DNA of 64,000 nt from the NCBI GenBank assembly GCA_964007475.1, contig OZ023273.1:130752732-130816731 (forward strand). Direction: 5' to 3'. Under the pieces are notes generated by a model that saw only the letters and a list, made by a program, of their open reading frames with translations, was not told where the DNA came from and did no database searches. The stretch is from Hybos culiciformis (lineage: Eukaryota; Arthropoda; Insecta; Diptera; Hybotidae). Made by a program: the position numbers and the translations under genes. Shown piece by piece: positions 12,380 to 27,200 of the stretch; positions within the stretch are counted from its first letter, which is position 1; each line of letters begins with the position of its first letter.

Positions 12380-15300
12380 TAGTTCTATTCTTTATAAAAC
12401 AAAATAATAAACCATCAATGACAATCAACATTTATAATTACCAAAAAATGTGGAAAAATTAAGGTGTTTTAATTATAATAAAATATTTGTTTTTGATTAT
12501 TTTATTGCAAGAATCTTTAAATGATTAAAAAAATATGTTCACTGTTTTAATCCCACAGTGTTTTCTCAATTACTACAATGAAACATTTGAAAGAATTTAT
12601 TTTTATATCTCCTCTTAAAAAAGAAAATAAATAAATAAACAAAAATATATATTTAGTTACATTGTATACCTAAAATCCATATAACAAAATATATGTTTTT
12701 TTTTTAACTTTTTGGTTAATAAAACATATGTTAAAAACACGCAAAATTAAAATTTTTAATAGGAAAAATATTTTATTTTTATTTAATTAAATAGTATTAT
12801 AAATTATTAATTTTTTTTTTATTAGAGAAACATCAATTAAGGCTTTTTCCTTATTAATTTTTTAATTTTTCCAATAAAAGTGATAAAAACTTGACTGAAC
12901 TGATTGAATTTTCTCCAATAATTCAAATGCAAATGCTCTTCTAATCTAATATGTGTTCACATGTTTTGTGACGGTTGAACTTTATATAAATGTTGTTTAT
13001 TGTATATTTCAACAATCAATTATTATTAATAAATAAAATCAATTAAAATAATGCAAAACATTATAAAAATAATTTTTTAAGCCTATTACATATTTTTTTT
13101 TCATATAATATTTTCTCGTCTACCAATTTAAACTTCTATATACTCTTATTTAAAAAAAAATAACTTTCTTATTCAACTAAAACTAAAAAGCTATTATCAT
13201 CCTTTGAAAAAAGGTTTTTAACACTTGTCACATATGACAAAATGCATTATTTCAATTACGACTTATTCAATTAATATTTTTTTGAAATATGAACTTATTT
13301 TTAGTTAATTTTTCTTTTGTTTTTCTTATAGAATTCTCAAAATTATTGTCTAATAAAGCCAATAAAGGTATATTAAACGAATATTTGATCCATACTTGCC
13401 AATTTTATAAAATTATATTGAACTATTTTTACCTTTTTATTATCGATTTACATCTTGTAATAAGTTTCGAATAAAAATAAAATTTATTATTAAAAATACA
13501 TTTTATATTATAGTGGGATTTTCCCCAATATTAATTGGAAATTTTGCGTGCACACAAACGATGCGAACAAAATATTATTATTTTCAAATTATACACTAAT
13601 GAACTTTATTTGCCATTATCTTTGTATTTTTCGTACAATGAGTGGCACCAAAAACAAGAAACTTAATTATTAATGTTTTATTTTAAATAAAATTCACAAC
13701 GGTCGTCATTAAAATTATCATTATTAAGGAAGGATATATTTTTATAAATAATTTTCTTTTTACTTTTGTAGTTTTTTTCAGTTTTAATTTTTAATTTTTT
13801 TTTTCAAAATATTATTTTTAAAAAAATTTTCACATTTAAATTGTTTTAACAATTTGATAGCATCACATTTGATAAGAAACTGAAACTATATATAAATTTC
13901 AGTTGTAAGTCTAATAAAACTTGATATTTTAATAAGCTATTAAAGTTGAAAAGTTCTCAGAGCAATTTTTCGTCAATTTATATTGCTGGCAATAATTTAT
14001 ACTACATGTAAATTTAAATAATATACATTTAATATAAAAAAGAAAAATAATATTAATGGGCCCTTTTACATTATGCGTTTTCACAACGTTGAACGAGAAC
14101 AGTTTTGTTTTTACAGTACTTTCAATACTGTTTCAAATTAAAAATTAATAATATTATAATAAAGATATATTTTGAGTAAACATAATTATTTGTTTTTTTA
14201 ATTATTCAATAAGTGACAGATTTTTCTAAATTAGTTTTTCCTGAATTTTCAATAACAAACTTAAAAACCCCATTTTGGCTTATTGCGATAATGCGTCGAC
14301 GATCTGTTGTACGTCACGCACGCAGAGAATACATTAAACGAATTAGAATTGTAATAACTACTTAAAATTATAATAACTACTTATTAGCAATTTTGTAGGC
14401 ATACAAAGTCATTAAAAAACTACATTTAAAAGTGAATATATTATTTAAGAACTATGATTTTTCTGATATAATAAGAATATGTAAATCAAAATAAGACTGA
14501 AATTATGCAAAAATTAAATAATAAAAAAACCAACAAAAAAAATTATTTTTATAATAATAATTAAAAAAAATTGTTTAAATAATGATAGTTGTAAATAATT
14601 TGAAGAAAAAGAATATAAGATTGCTAATTAAAAACTTTCTATCTTATTAGTAACTTTTAGATACATTTTTATGTCACATACCTATAAATACTTGAAAAAT
14701 ACTAACTAAATTTTTTTTTTTTTTTAAATCAAGCAAAAATTTCCTGCTTCTTTCGCAAATAAATATAATATTCATTTTGATTGCACTTAATAAAAGACCT
14801 AAAAAGCTTTATACTTCAAAATAATAATCCTCCAACATATGAATATTAATATTTGCGATAAAAAAAAAAATTTAAATAAGTAATAACAGTTTTTATTAAA
14901 AAGATTGCTCAATTGACAATCAAACTATAATTTTATCTCATTTTGGCAAGGTTTCATTTTAAATTAATTGCTTTAAATATACACAAAGTTGTAACATTGT
15001 AATTTCGCACAAAATTTTCAAAAATTTCCATAGCAAAAAAATGTTACAAAAAACTGAATTTAATGTCTAATTGCATAGAAGCAAGATGTGTTTTGTTTTT
15101 TATTTTTTTTTAATATTATTATAAGGATTTTTTTTCGCTTGTATTAAGCATTTGTAATAAATAAATAAATAAATAAATAAATGTTAATTAGTTTCTTCTT
15201 CAATTTGCATATTAAAAAAATTACTGGGACAACGAGCATTATATAAAGTGAAACTAAAACAACGATTTTCTTTCAGATCTTTTAATAAACAAATTTTTAA

Positions 15301-18300
15301 AGTTTTGTAAAATAAATGTTCTCTTTAGACCGTTCTAAAAAAATAGTGTTATACGTGACTAAAGTAATATAGCAAATTTTTAAAACCAATTTTATTCACT
15401 TACTGTTGTAAATGTAAAGGCAAACATTGTCTAAATAACGTATACCTAATATAAAAGCAAAAGATGAAGGAAATGAATACAAAACATCAAATTGAATTCA
15501 AAATCTTATCTTTCAACTTCCCTACCTAAAATATATTGTATTATTAATAATATAGTTTTGTAGCTATAAATCTGCAATTTAAAAGAAATAAAAAAATTTT
15601 TATATTCAAATTAAATTACACAGTGCGGCAATAAAGTGTTTGGGGTTATTATTTTCAAAGATTTTATATAATGATTCAAATATGTCTCCGAACTTGTTCG
15701 ATATACCTACAATTTTATCTTCATGTTAATTTTTTGGATATGTTTTATATTTTATTTTATTTATTTAATACTTGCAATCAGTAGTAATTTAATAAAAAAT
15801 GCGAAAAAAGATATCTAATTTGTCATTAATATTTTGATAAACCTAAACTTTGAACTTATAAATATGAAAACCTTTGAAAGAAAATTAAAAGCAACGCTGT
15901 CAGACTAGATGGTATCCAGTCTTCAGAAGAAAATAATAAACATTTTGATGATTTTTAATAATTTTTGAAATTGAAATAATTAACATTTTCACTTTACTTG
16001 TATATACAGGTGACTTCTATATCGAATGTTATATGTTCTATTGTATTTATACTTTTATATTCTAATTTTATTCGTAAAAGTTAATTCTTTTTTTTTACCG
16101 ATAAGTGAAATTGAATAATTTGTCATTTGGCTGGTATACAGTTTGTTTAAATTTCAAAGCAGTTTCACAATTTTATTATCACACTATGTGTGTATTATAA
16201 ACTGAATAATCAAAATCATATATTTATTTCTGTGAAAAAAAACAAAAACAACATTATATACATCTATATAACAAAATTATGTCTAACATATTATGATTTA
16301 TGTTTATCTTATTAATTTATTTAAAATATACCAAATTAAGTATATACAAAATAAAATTATAACAATTGTTTGTTTTGCACAATACATAATAAAAATAATG
16401 TCGCCGTTGTGCAAAAATTTGAATTAAATTATTTTTTTTAGTATTTGTGACGAAGCTAAATAAAATTCAATGCGTTTTAAAATTAATTTTAATTTTTTTT
16501 TCCCATTAAGTAGTTATAATTCGGCAATTCCTTCAATGGTTATAATAAAGTAAACAATCTAAAAATACATGATAAAAATTTTAGAATTAATAAGATTTGT
16601 ATTACTCATTTATTAACAAGAAAATATTATAATTATATTTTTCTGGAAGTTAATAAATACTTAACATTATAATAATAACTTAGAGTAAAAATAAAATAAA
16701 AATAATAAGAAATATTATTTATTTTAGTATTTATTAATTTAAAAAAAATAATATTTAATTGAATTTAACTATGAAAACTTAATAATGGTTACATGAGGAT
16801 TCCTCTAAATACTTTAAATTTATAATTCAAAAGTTCAACATTTCAAATGGAATTGCATTTTATTAAACATTTTACCGAAGTGAGAAAGCTTCAGTAAGCT
16901 CCGTTTACTCTGAGTCATGGTATGTGAATGAATGATAAATTTATCTTCATTTAACACGTTTTATAATTTATTTATTTACATTTTATACAACAAATACTGG
17001 CCACCCACTCATTTATTCTTATATTTAAATTACCTTCCCTTGTATATTTTGTTTTAGCTTTAGACACGTGAGCACAACATATGTACGTTGTGCCATTCAA
17101 AAAAAAAAATAAAAAATGTTTAAATATAAAAACATTTTTTCTCATAATTTTTATGAATTGAAACGAAAATAAAAAAAGTATACCTACACATTCATACATC
17201 TATGCGTAAATAATATTTTTTACATAATTTTTCGTCAAAAAGATAGAAAAATATTGAACAGCATCTTATAAATGAAGTATGAGGACCGTCAGTTGATCTG
17301 CATCTAAAAATGTTTATCAAAATCTGTAATAGATATTTTTTTTTTGGGCCTCTAATGTCTGCGCGTATTCTCTAATTTTCATCCGAATCCAAAATTACTT
17401 AAACCTTGGTCAGCTTCTAGCTCTAAAAACCCGGAATTATAGGTTTTAGTAAACATATTTTGGCATTGATGCTATGGTAATCGGCCAAATAGTTTAATGT
17501 CCAGAAGTATTTTAGTGTGAGAAAAGTGATAAGACAGACGGACGGCTACTATACTCTACTAAAGAAAATTTATATTTTTTGTACGCACTTATTAAAAAAT
17601 CTTGAAGTGCACACTGCTTATAACCAAATTATTTATGTAAATTTGTTATTTAAGTACGCATATTGATGACTTATTCTAATCTCGTTCTAAATTAAATGTT
17701 TAACAGAACACAAGAAACAATATACATTCTTAACAGATATAAAACGCGAAATAAGTAAATGTTTATGGATATTTTTTTTTTTAATATTTAATTGAAACTT
17801 CATAATGAAATTATAAAATATTCAAAAGTCTGTGGTAATTTTCTTAAATAAACTTTTTAATTTTATTCCAGGATAATTAAAATTCTATATAACTATATGT
17901 TCCGCATTTATGCCTACACAGAGATGACATTGTGTAAAACTTTATTCATAAATAATATAAAAAAAAAGAAGATATTAGTTTAATTTTTTTTTTGCAAAGC
18001 GCTGCTAATGAACGCATAGATAAAAGTTGTGCACTATAAGAATACCAAGAAAAAAATTTCAACTCATAAAAGTGCATAAAATTTTTTTTTACATAATTTC
18101 ATTACCAGTAGGCAGTTTTTTAAAGGCCTTGGAAATTTTTTGCGTATCTATAATGTTTAATATCACAAAAAAATTTCGATGACGATTTTTAGCAGCTGAA
18201 CAAAAATAAAAATAAATACGCATGACCAAACCAATTTCAAAATTTCACCGGGTTCATTAAAGCTTTTAATATTTATTTTAATTTTCTACAATTTTGTTTA

Positions 18301-19440
18301 CGACCCATCTCTTTCTAATTATGAAAAAGGTATATTTTTGAAAAATAGGCAAAATAAAATTGGGGATAAAATAAATATACACTTTTTATTTTATAGTGTC
18401 TATGGAAAAGTTTATTACAATTATTTCAGAATATTTTTATTCTTTTTTTAACTTCTAGGTAATTTGTCTTTATTAAATTTATAGTTGAAAACACCTTCTG
18501 AACCATTTAATACATACAAGAGCAAATCACAAGCACAATACCCTAAATTTTATTTTTTAACACAGAATCAGCGACCTTATTTTTCAAGTAGTTTATTTTA
18601 TAACATTTAAGCTAAAAATATTAAGTGAGATGTAAAACTTATTACATTAACATCCGATTAATAAATTTAACACATAAATGCAAGGTAGATCTACAATCAT
18701 ATTCCAAACTTCAATGTTTAAGTATATATATAAAAGAAAACATTTTCTAAATATCCAAAATAAAAATTTTCTTCTTTTTATGTAAAAAAATATTTTTGAA
18801 TAAGCACACAACATAAAGTGCATTAAGGTTTTTTCCTAATACGTATTGCATATTTGTTTACGGTCTATCTCTTTCTAAAATAAAATTTTTCACTTTTCAT
18901 TCTATATTATTTTGAACAGCTGCTCTCGTCATAACATTAATTGATGATTTCCTGACAAGCGCAATTCATAAAAATTTTTAGATTATGAAAAAAAATAAAA
19001 CTCTTAAGCTTTTAAAAGCTAATACTGGGAACATGTTTAATGTTGATGAATCAATGAAGATTTTTCGGGTTTGTGCATTTGATTTTAAATAAAGTAGAAA
19101 CTATTTATTTTTTATCACAATATTTCAGTTTTTCAAAAATTTTCGTTTAACTTTGTCCTTTTATCGTTTCTTTTTACCGTATAAGTACAAATGTGGATTA
19201 TAAGATATTGGTGAAAATAAACGTAGAAGAGACTGATAAATGTATTTAAATTCATTATAAATTATATATTATTTATGTGAAATTAAGATACATTTACTTA
19301 AGCCAATTCGGAAAATATTTGAAATAATTAATATATTTTCTGATTTTATGTTTTTTTCTACCAATGGATTCTGGAAAGCATTATTCAATTGCGACAAAGG
19401 AAAATTTCCCATATGCAATAATCTTTACTTTTGATACTTA
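12380..19440. other. Long AT-rich non-coding stretch
   Basis: No supportable gene is present. Short frames (13289-13474 on +, 16972-17199 on -) have only AT-driven composition. The stretch includes an (AAAT)n microsatellite at 15157-15182. Around 17281-17545 a slightly less AT-rich block ends in agacagacggacgg, possibly the tail of an old retroposon, but no boundary or duplication could be defined. A motif, tttacg-ac/gt-c-c/t-atctctttctaa, occurs twice in direct orientation near 18297 and 18857. Confidence 0.55.
15157..15182. repeat. (AAAT)n microsatellite
   Basis: About six tandem AAAT units. Confidence 0.9.
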
Positions 19441-19444
19441 GGTA

Positions 19445-19600
19445 TGATTAATATCGCAAGCTGGCTAATTAATCGTTTAATCCCTCTTACACGTTGAATC
19501 GGCGATTCGAAGGAAGAGGTTGATTCTAACACGTTTTTTTTTCGATTAAACTTGTGCTGGATTGGTACGTGATTATGGGCACTCTGGAAGCGGAGAGTTT
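19445..19600. promoter_or_regulatory. Candidate non-coding regulatory island
   Basis: A block of about 155 bp is compositionally unlike its AT-rich, low-complexity surroundings: mixed sequence, few homopolymers and no open frame on either strand. It contains homeodomain-type cores (ctaattaatcg, tttaatccc, cgattaaac), a perfect dyad gaatcg-g-cgattc at 19497-19509, and a repeated taacacg/ttacacg motif. Such islands can be conserved enhancers, but they can also be old transposon remnants. I saw no inverted termini. The assignment is inference only. Confidence 0.25.
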
Positions 19601-22600
19601 ATAATTATAATTAATATTCTTAAAAAATTTTTTAAATAGGTTGCGTCCTTTAACATAAATTTAATATAAAGTGACAAACATTTTCGAGCGTTTTAGTTTA
19701 TTTCCTCTTTGAAGAAATATTATTTAGAATGGTCAATACTTTTATTTCGCTCCAACACAAAATCATATTCATCTGAAAAGTTTTCTGTTTTAAGATTTTT
19801 ATGTTATTAAATTGAAATAAAACTAGTTTTTACTTTTATTTTTAAAAAGGGTTAAAAATTTATTTTTAAAAAGGGTTAAAAAGTAAATTTCATTCATATT
19901 TTTATATTTTCAGTGAACTTCTTAAATATTTGGCATTTATTTTATATTTAAAATTACGATTTATAATTGTTTTCCAGAATAAAATTTCAACCAAAAAAGT
20001 GTTAATCTAATAAATTTCTTAAAAATATATATAATCCAATATATAATAATAAAATATATATATATTCCTCTCTAAAAAAAAACGTCCTCCAGGATAACAT
20101 TATAAATCAAACCAATTTTTTATTAGGTAAATAAATAATGATTAAAATTTATTCTAAAACGCGCGTAGCTTTTAAATAAAAAGAAAAAATCTTTTTCTAT
20201 AATAAGTATATATAAAAATAAATATTATATATGTACATTACCACATTAAAATTAAATAAACTAAATGATTTATATGTTCATTTTAGCTGCAATTACAACA
20301 TAAATTTCCTTTAGATGAGTTGTTTTTTTGTTTTTTTTTTCACTTTTTGTATGCTTTAACTTTAATAAGTTATTAACTTCAAATCACGTAGGAAATGTAT
20401 TCGCAAAGGATTTTGTTAAACATTAGAAGAAGAAGAAAAAAAACACAAAAAAAAATGAAAGAATCCTCTTTATAGGTTGTTTATGGAAGATTAAATTTTT
20501 CACCATTTATTTTATTAAAGCACCTTAATATTTCTATGTAATAGAACCCCTTTCAGCAAAATTAATTTTTTATTTTATTTTTTTTCTCTTCGGACTTTAT
20601 TATGTTGTTATATATATACTTTGAGAGTAATAATAATGTTAAAATATGAAAAATATCCCATTGAAAATGCTTACATTAGCATCAAGAAGTTATGTAACAA
20701 ATTGCTCATAAATAAGTAAATAGATAAAATTACTAAAAAAAAAAAAAAAAAAACCAAAAAAGGAAAAGTTTTCAACACCTAATCAGAGGATTATTTTGTT
20801 TATTTTTTAGATCATTTAGTTATTATATATGGAACATTTTATAATAAGGTTTTATGCTTCTTAATATACATATCTAGGTGCTACATGTATTACACATAAT
20901 TAGATTTAGTGGTAATGATAAATTTGTATTATAGCACAATTAAATTGTTGTGTGGTCCTTTAAATATAATGATTAGTACACGAATTAATTGCTCTAGTTA
21001 AAAATAGATTCATACAAAATAGTGGTTTTTAAAAACTTAAATTATATATAATTTAACATTTCCTCTTAATACTGCAAGCTTTCAAAATCTAGGAAGCATT
21101 ACTTAAATTTCAAGTTCTCTCCATTTACATAATTTCTTACGTTTTCGCTATTATGAGTGTCGTATCTTCCTTAAATTCACATTTTAATGTCTATTAATTT
21201 ATGCTAAATTTAACCTTACATCAATTTAATTAATATTGTTAACAAGAAATTTAAATTTTTCCGACATCTGAAGATTTAAATCTAAACAAACAAAAAACCG
21301 GAAATTAAAAAAATTAATGAAAACACTATTACTTTAAAAAAAAAACATAAATTTATATAATAGTTTCTTTTTTTTTAGGCTCAACATCTGAATTTGGGCT
21401 GTAATGTTAGTTAACTGTTATTATTATTACGTGTCTTTTATATCAAGATATATGTTGTGTAATGTAAATTTAGATGTATGTATTATACTATAAGTATAGA
21501 ATAGACATAAGTATAATAAAATTATTACATACATAATGAGATTCCTTTTTTTTTTGTATATGTAGAGATGTATCAAATAAAATATCTACGTGATACAATA
21601 AGAAAAAGAAGTTACAAAAGATATTATAATATATAAATTTACCAAGAAGATACAATTTATATATTATTAAAAATTTATTATAATATGTAGTTATTTCCTA
21701 TTCATAAATTTAACAATAATAATATTCGAATAGTTTCATCAAAAGTACATAATAAAAATTTATTTAAAATATTTTTACATTATTGCAATCATTTTAAATT
21801 TTCCTTCTTTATATCTTCTGAACCAGTTGTTCCTGTCGTTCAGTCTTATTGAATAGAAATTGAAACAATTGTTCCACTCGATCAATCAACCCTTCTACTA
21901 TTTTAATTTTCTTACTATAATTCAAAAAAAAAAGTTTATATCCTTGATAAAAGTGTCGATTTACATAAAAATGTGCTACGAAATGTAAACATAATTGTAT
22001 GTTTAATTCTAACCGAGTTTGTACTCATCTTGTGCATTATTGGTCAAGTTAAATTCTTGTTTTAATGAAAATATATTTGAAGAGCATTTAAATTGTATGT
22101 ATTCACTAAATTTGTTGCCCATGCTAGGAAATCCTAAATACAAAAGTTTTATAACCAATATTCGATAAAACATATTATTCTATATCTACATAATAGATAG
22201 TTTGCCAATTTATAATCCTTTTTTGATAAAATAAAAAATAAAGATATTTCAGAAACAAATGTTACAAATTTGTAAAATATTTTGTTTGTTGAACCTTTAA
22301 CCACAAAAAAAATTATTAAAGAGATGGAAAGATGGCAAAAAAATAAAGCTTTGAAAAAATAAAAACAGTGATTCAAAATTTATTTTTAACCGGAAAACTC
22401 TTTGACTGAAAATATTTCAATTAATTTTTCTTGAACTTTATTCTACTTCTTTTCTTTTTTTGGTTTATGGAAATTTTTTTAATGTTTCTTAGATTGAGTC
22501 TTAAAACTATAAAATTAGGGACTATTATATTTTTTGTTTCAATTTCTAATTTAGGATTATACTTTATAAAAAATATTTTTTTTTTTTAATTTTATTTCCT

Positions 22601-23976
22601 ATTTAATTACCTAACTTCTTCTTCAGAAAACTTTTTATTTAAGTTTCAAAAGTTTCAATACTTTCGTACAATTGTGTTCATATTTTTGTGAAAATTTATA
22701 TTACAACTATGGGCCACACAACAAACTAAATCTAGTAAAAGTCCCAAAATTATCAATTTCTAAATAGAATAGTTTATTAAGAATCAAAGTCTTTCGTTGA
22801 AGAGAAACAAACAGAAATAAAGCATAAAGCCATAGTTCATCTGTTCAGTACAATAACAGTGTATGATAACACCATTGGATTCCCCATGGTCAATTTAACG
22901 AAACTCTTGAAAATTTTGATACTAGACATCTATGACAATATTGCATTCATATTTTCTATTAAATTTATTACAAATTTTGGTTTTTCAAAAACCTTAAATG
23001 TGTTTTCCTCAAAAATATACTTTTACAAAAACACTGTTATTATACTCAGCAGACGAGCAATAATAATAACTTTCGTTTCCTGATTTAAAATAAAAAAAAT
23101 TATTTAAGTAATAAAAAATGAATAAAATGAAAGATTATCGGTACATAAAAAATAAGGTTTTAAATGAACTCATTAAATAAACACATTAAATTTGATGCTC
23201 TTCTAATTGAATTTTACAAATAATTTTTCTTTAATTCTTAAGGAAAAACCAAAAACTAAATGCTAAATTATTGCTATTCAAAAAATAAACAAAAATTAAG
23301 TTAGAAAATTTTTAGTTAATAAATCTCTTTAATTAACCACTTGTTTGATGATAATTTTAAAAATAAAAATACCTATAAAAATAATAAAATAATTTTATAT
23401 ACTGGGTATTACATTTTATACCCTATATTTAAAATCTTAAGAATTATTATAAAATGTATTATAAATGTAGTTTACATATACATAATATATATTTATGTTT
23501 GTGTAAAATATTTTCTTAAATATACATTGCATACAAAATTTCTAAAAAAGTGAAAATCAAAATAAACAATTGATAAACCATGTGCTTAATAGAAATTTCT
23601 TAATTTTTCTCTAATCATGAATTTTGGTCCAGAGCGCATGAAATCTTTAAGTGTTATATACTGAACTTGTATAATAATTTTTTCAAGAAAATTAATTTGA
23701 AGAGAAAATAAAAATTCTCTTAAGGAAAAATAATTGTTTATGTAGAACTATTTATTAGTGTCTTTGTAGTTATCATTTTAAGATGAAAACCTATGGGATT
23801 GAAATTTCTAAACTATTCACATTTATTTGATTTAATATAATAGAACCGAGCTTAGACATAACTTCTTCCCTTCTGCTCAGTTTTAAATAATAATACAGTT
23901 TTACTTGCCTCGAATAATATAGAAATTGTAATCAATCACCTTCTCTGTAAACATTTTAATATTTGTTCCATTCTAG
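19601..23976. other. AT-rich non-coding stretch
   Basis: No supportable gene is present. A tandem duplication, tttttaaaaagggttaaaaa, sits near 19840-19880, and there are long poly-A and poly-T tracts. Short frames at 22149-22376 (-), 22859-23083 (+) and 23341-23553 (+) are AT-driven and show no recognisable domain. Confidence 0.55.
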
Positions 23977-23983
23977 GTATAAC

Positions 23984-24266
23984 CATTGAGTAATAATATT
24001 TATAAGAGGGACAGAATTCATACAAGTAAATTTTTTTCAAAAATTATGACAATATTTTGAATGTATTGAGTAAAACGTTTTAACTCAAATGTGTTTATTC
24101 TTAATTTTATTTTTTTTTATATTGTATTAAGAATAAACACAATTTGAGTATGAAATTTTATTCAATACATTGAAAATATTGTCATCATTTTTGAGTTATT
24201 TGAAAATAAAATTCTGAAATTTACTTGTATGAATTCTGACCCTCTTATAAATATTATTACTCAATG
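23984..24266. mobile_element. Palindromic MITE with long terminal inverted repeats
   Basis: The arms begin CATTGAGTAATAATATTTATAA and stay nearly identical for about 50 bases (through aagaggg-acagaattcatacaag). Weaker pairing continues inward to a poly-T-rich loop near 24110. The flanks share gtataac at 23977-23983 and 24267-24273, a likely 7-bp target duplication whose exact phase is ambiguous because the ends are palindromic. The element is 283 bp with no open frame, and folds almost end to end as single-stranded DNA or RNA. Confidence 0.75.
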
Positions 24267-24273
24267 GTATAAC

Positions 24274-27200
24274 ATAACGAAACAACAAAAAGTCATATAA
24301 AAGCAGAAAACATCTCTTAATTCTTTTACTATCATTATTATTATTATTATTATTATTTTAAGATATTATATTTAAGTAATGAAAATTTTAGAACAGTAAC
24401 AGTTGATCTTCGGTACGTGGTTATTAGAAACATAAAAGCGGAAAATTAAATTTTTTTATATAGATTTTATTTAAAAAAAAAAAAGAAAAAAGAAAAATAA
24501 CTTAAATACAATTTTTATGTTGTTCTCTCTATTTATGTTTTATGCCAAATTTAAATCAAATTATATTTTATTTTTAATTTTATGAACATAAAAAATGGTC
24601 ACATAAAGTTTTTCTAGTGATGAAAATATGAAATCAAATTTATAAAGTTAAAAAGTTTTTTTTTATGTTTTTATGTGGAAAAAAAAACCTTAATTTGATT
24701 AATACAAAATTGAATAGGAAAATATGAAAAGTTTTTTTTTATGAAAAAAAAAAGAAATATAAAAATAAGTTTAAAAAATTGATATAAATAAAATTACATT
24801 GATTTTATTGTTGGTGGAAAGGGTTCGATTTTAAAAGGGTATTTTTTTTTTCTGTTTACTAAGTATTAAATAAAAATCATGTTGTCAAAAGAAATTTTTG
24901 TGAAAGCTTAATGCATTGTTAATTTTTTATTAATTTTTTTTTTTTTTTTAATAATTTTGATTGACAAAATATTCGTATTTTAAATAAAATATTATTTTGT
25001 AATGTAAACAATACTGATATACATATTTCGTTTTCGGTTTGAAATCATTCATTAATTCAGTATTTCAACATTTCAGCTTCTAATGATTAATTGACAACAA
25101 AAAAAAAATTGTATGAAAGAAAATACTGAGTAAAAAATTATAATAAAAAAATTAAAAAATAAGTATTTCAAATTTTATTTGGAAACAATTTAATGGGCTT
25201 ACAATAATTCAGGTAAATTTCTAATTAACAATAATATTCCTTAAAAATAATTTAAAATTTTATAACTACCTACTTAAATTAATGTTCTAAAAAATATTGA
25301 CCAATGCCATTAAGGTCCCCTGCTAAACTATCAATATTCGTTTTATTCAAAAATTGATCGTCCAAGAGATGTTTTGAATAAATAAAATTTACCATTGAAA
25401 ATTTTGAATGGTGGAATCAAACAATTTTATAAATCATTCAGCCTAACAAAAAGTAAACAATTGAATTAGCAGCATACAAATTTATTGATGCATTTTTTGA
25501 CATTATTCAAATATACTAATTAAAATAATTTGATTAAAATATTCTAATTAAAAGTTTAAACAAAAATATTAAATAAAAAAATTTTTATATATACCTATTA
25601 TTTTAAGTAGCAATAAGCTTGCTAAAATATTTACGTTGCTTATAATGTAATATGAATCATGTTGAACAAGGTCTTCTGGATGTAAATAAAAACCTTAAAC
25701 AAATAATGTAAAATGTAACACAGAAAAACTTCATTATGGTTACATCCTTACCAGAAATGATTTCAATAAAATTGTATACTTTCCAATTTCACTTTTGGTT
25801 ATCGAAAGTTTTATTAATGAGTTTATGATAAATTTTCAAGGAAATCATTCAGTTATATATTACATCGATATGTATGTATATTTTAAAATACAAAAATAAA
25901 TGCCATCATTTTCAGTTATTATGTTATACAGTGAATTAGAGTTCTTGAAAGTAAATTATTTTCTAATAATTTTGTAGGCAATTTTGTTTTAGCAAAATGT
26001 ATATTGAAAAGCATTTAATCCCAAAAATGTTAAGGTCGAATGCAATAAAGTGTACAAAAACGTATAAATTTGTTAAAATTGATCCATTTATGAAATTGAA
26101 TATTAAATCAGTATAATAATCCCTCCAAACTAAAAAAAAAAAATTATAAACTATTCTAATAAATTTTCTACAGATTCTTTCACTCTTTTCTTTTTTCACT
26201 CTTAGAGTATTTATCTTAACTCTAACCATCGCAAAATGTTTTCTAATTGTCAATACATTTTTTATTTTGTCTTCTTCTTCATTCCTTTCTATTACAAAAT
26301 TATGTTTTATCTTTTAATTTTTTTATTTACTTTATTTTTTTTTTTATCAAAATACTTCGGCTCAATGAACTAAAAACCATTACATAAATAAGAAATATCT
26401 TCAAAGTAAATTAAATGGCAAATTCTATAAATTTTTTAAATATTTTATAGCACAAATTTTTATAACTTAATTTCATTTCTTTTCATCTCAAAAAAAAAAA
26501 TATGTTCTACATTGGGAGAGAGAAAAAAAAAACCCCCAGGAATGTCACCATTTATGTAAATGAAAAGAAAAAAAAAAACTTTTTAACATAAAAATTTGTG
26601 GAATAATAATAATAAAATATTTAAATTTATTTACACTTCATAAAAATATGTATTTTTTTTATCAAAATCTTTAGAAATATTTTGGTTTCTGAGAATTTAA
26701 AGCTTTTTATTAATAATTACAAACAATGAAAAAATATTAGATTGACATTTATGTTTATTTATTTATTTATTTTGTTTTGCTCAACCGGCTATTTTAAAAA
26801 TAAATAAAATATTTTTTGAATAAAATTCAAATTAAATTATAATCTTTAATTTAATTGAAATAAAATTTTAATTTTGATTTTCTAATGTGCAATCCAATGG
26901 TCACCATGTTTTACTGCCTCTTATGTTGTCTGAAAAATAAGGGTATCATTATGTCGAAAAAAATAATCTTATGATCGAATATATTACCAATACTTTTTTC
27001 ATTTTACAGAAATTATTTCTGGCTAAAGAAAAACTTACTTTAATAGTCAATAACTAAATGAAAACTTAAAGAAGATATATGTTATATTGGTATTGATATT
27101 GACACTGAAAAGGCAGCTTCAAAAACTATAAGCTTTAAACTTCGATAATTTTGACGAAAAATATGATGCATCCAATGACTGTTGAAATTTTCATTGGGTT

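Noticed and set aside
15622..15645. acagtgcggcaataaagtgt, similar to a Tc1/mariner terminus
   Set aside because: No inverted partner or clear TA-bounded element was found downstream or upstream.
17281..17545. Less AT-rich block ending in agacagacggacgg
   Set aside because: It looks like a retroposon tail, but no poly-A, promoter boxes or target duplication could be fixed.
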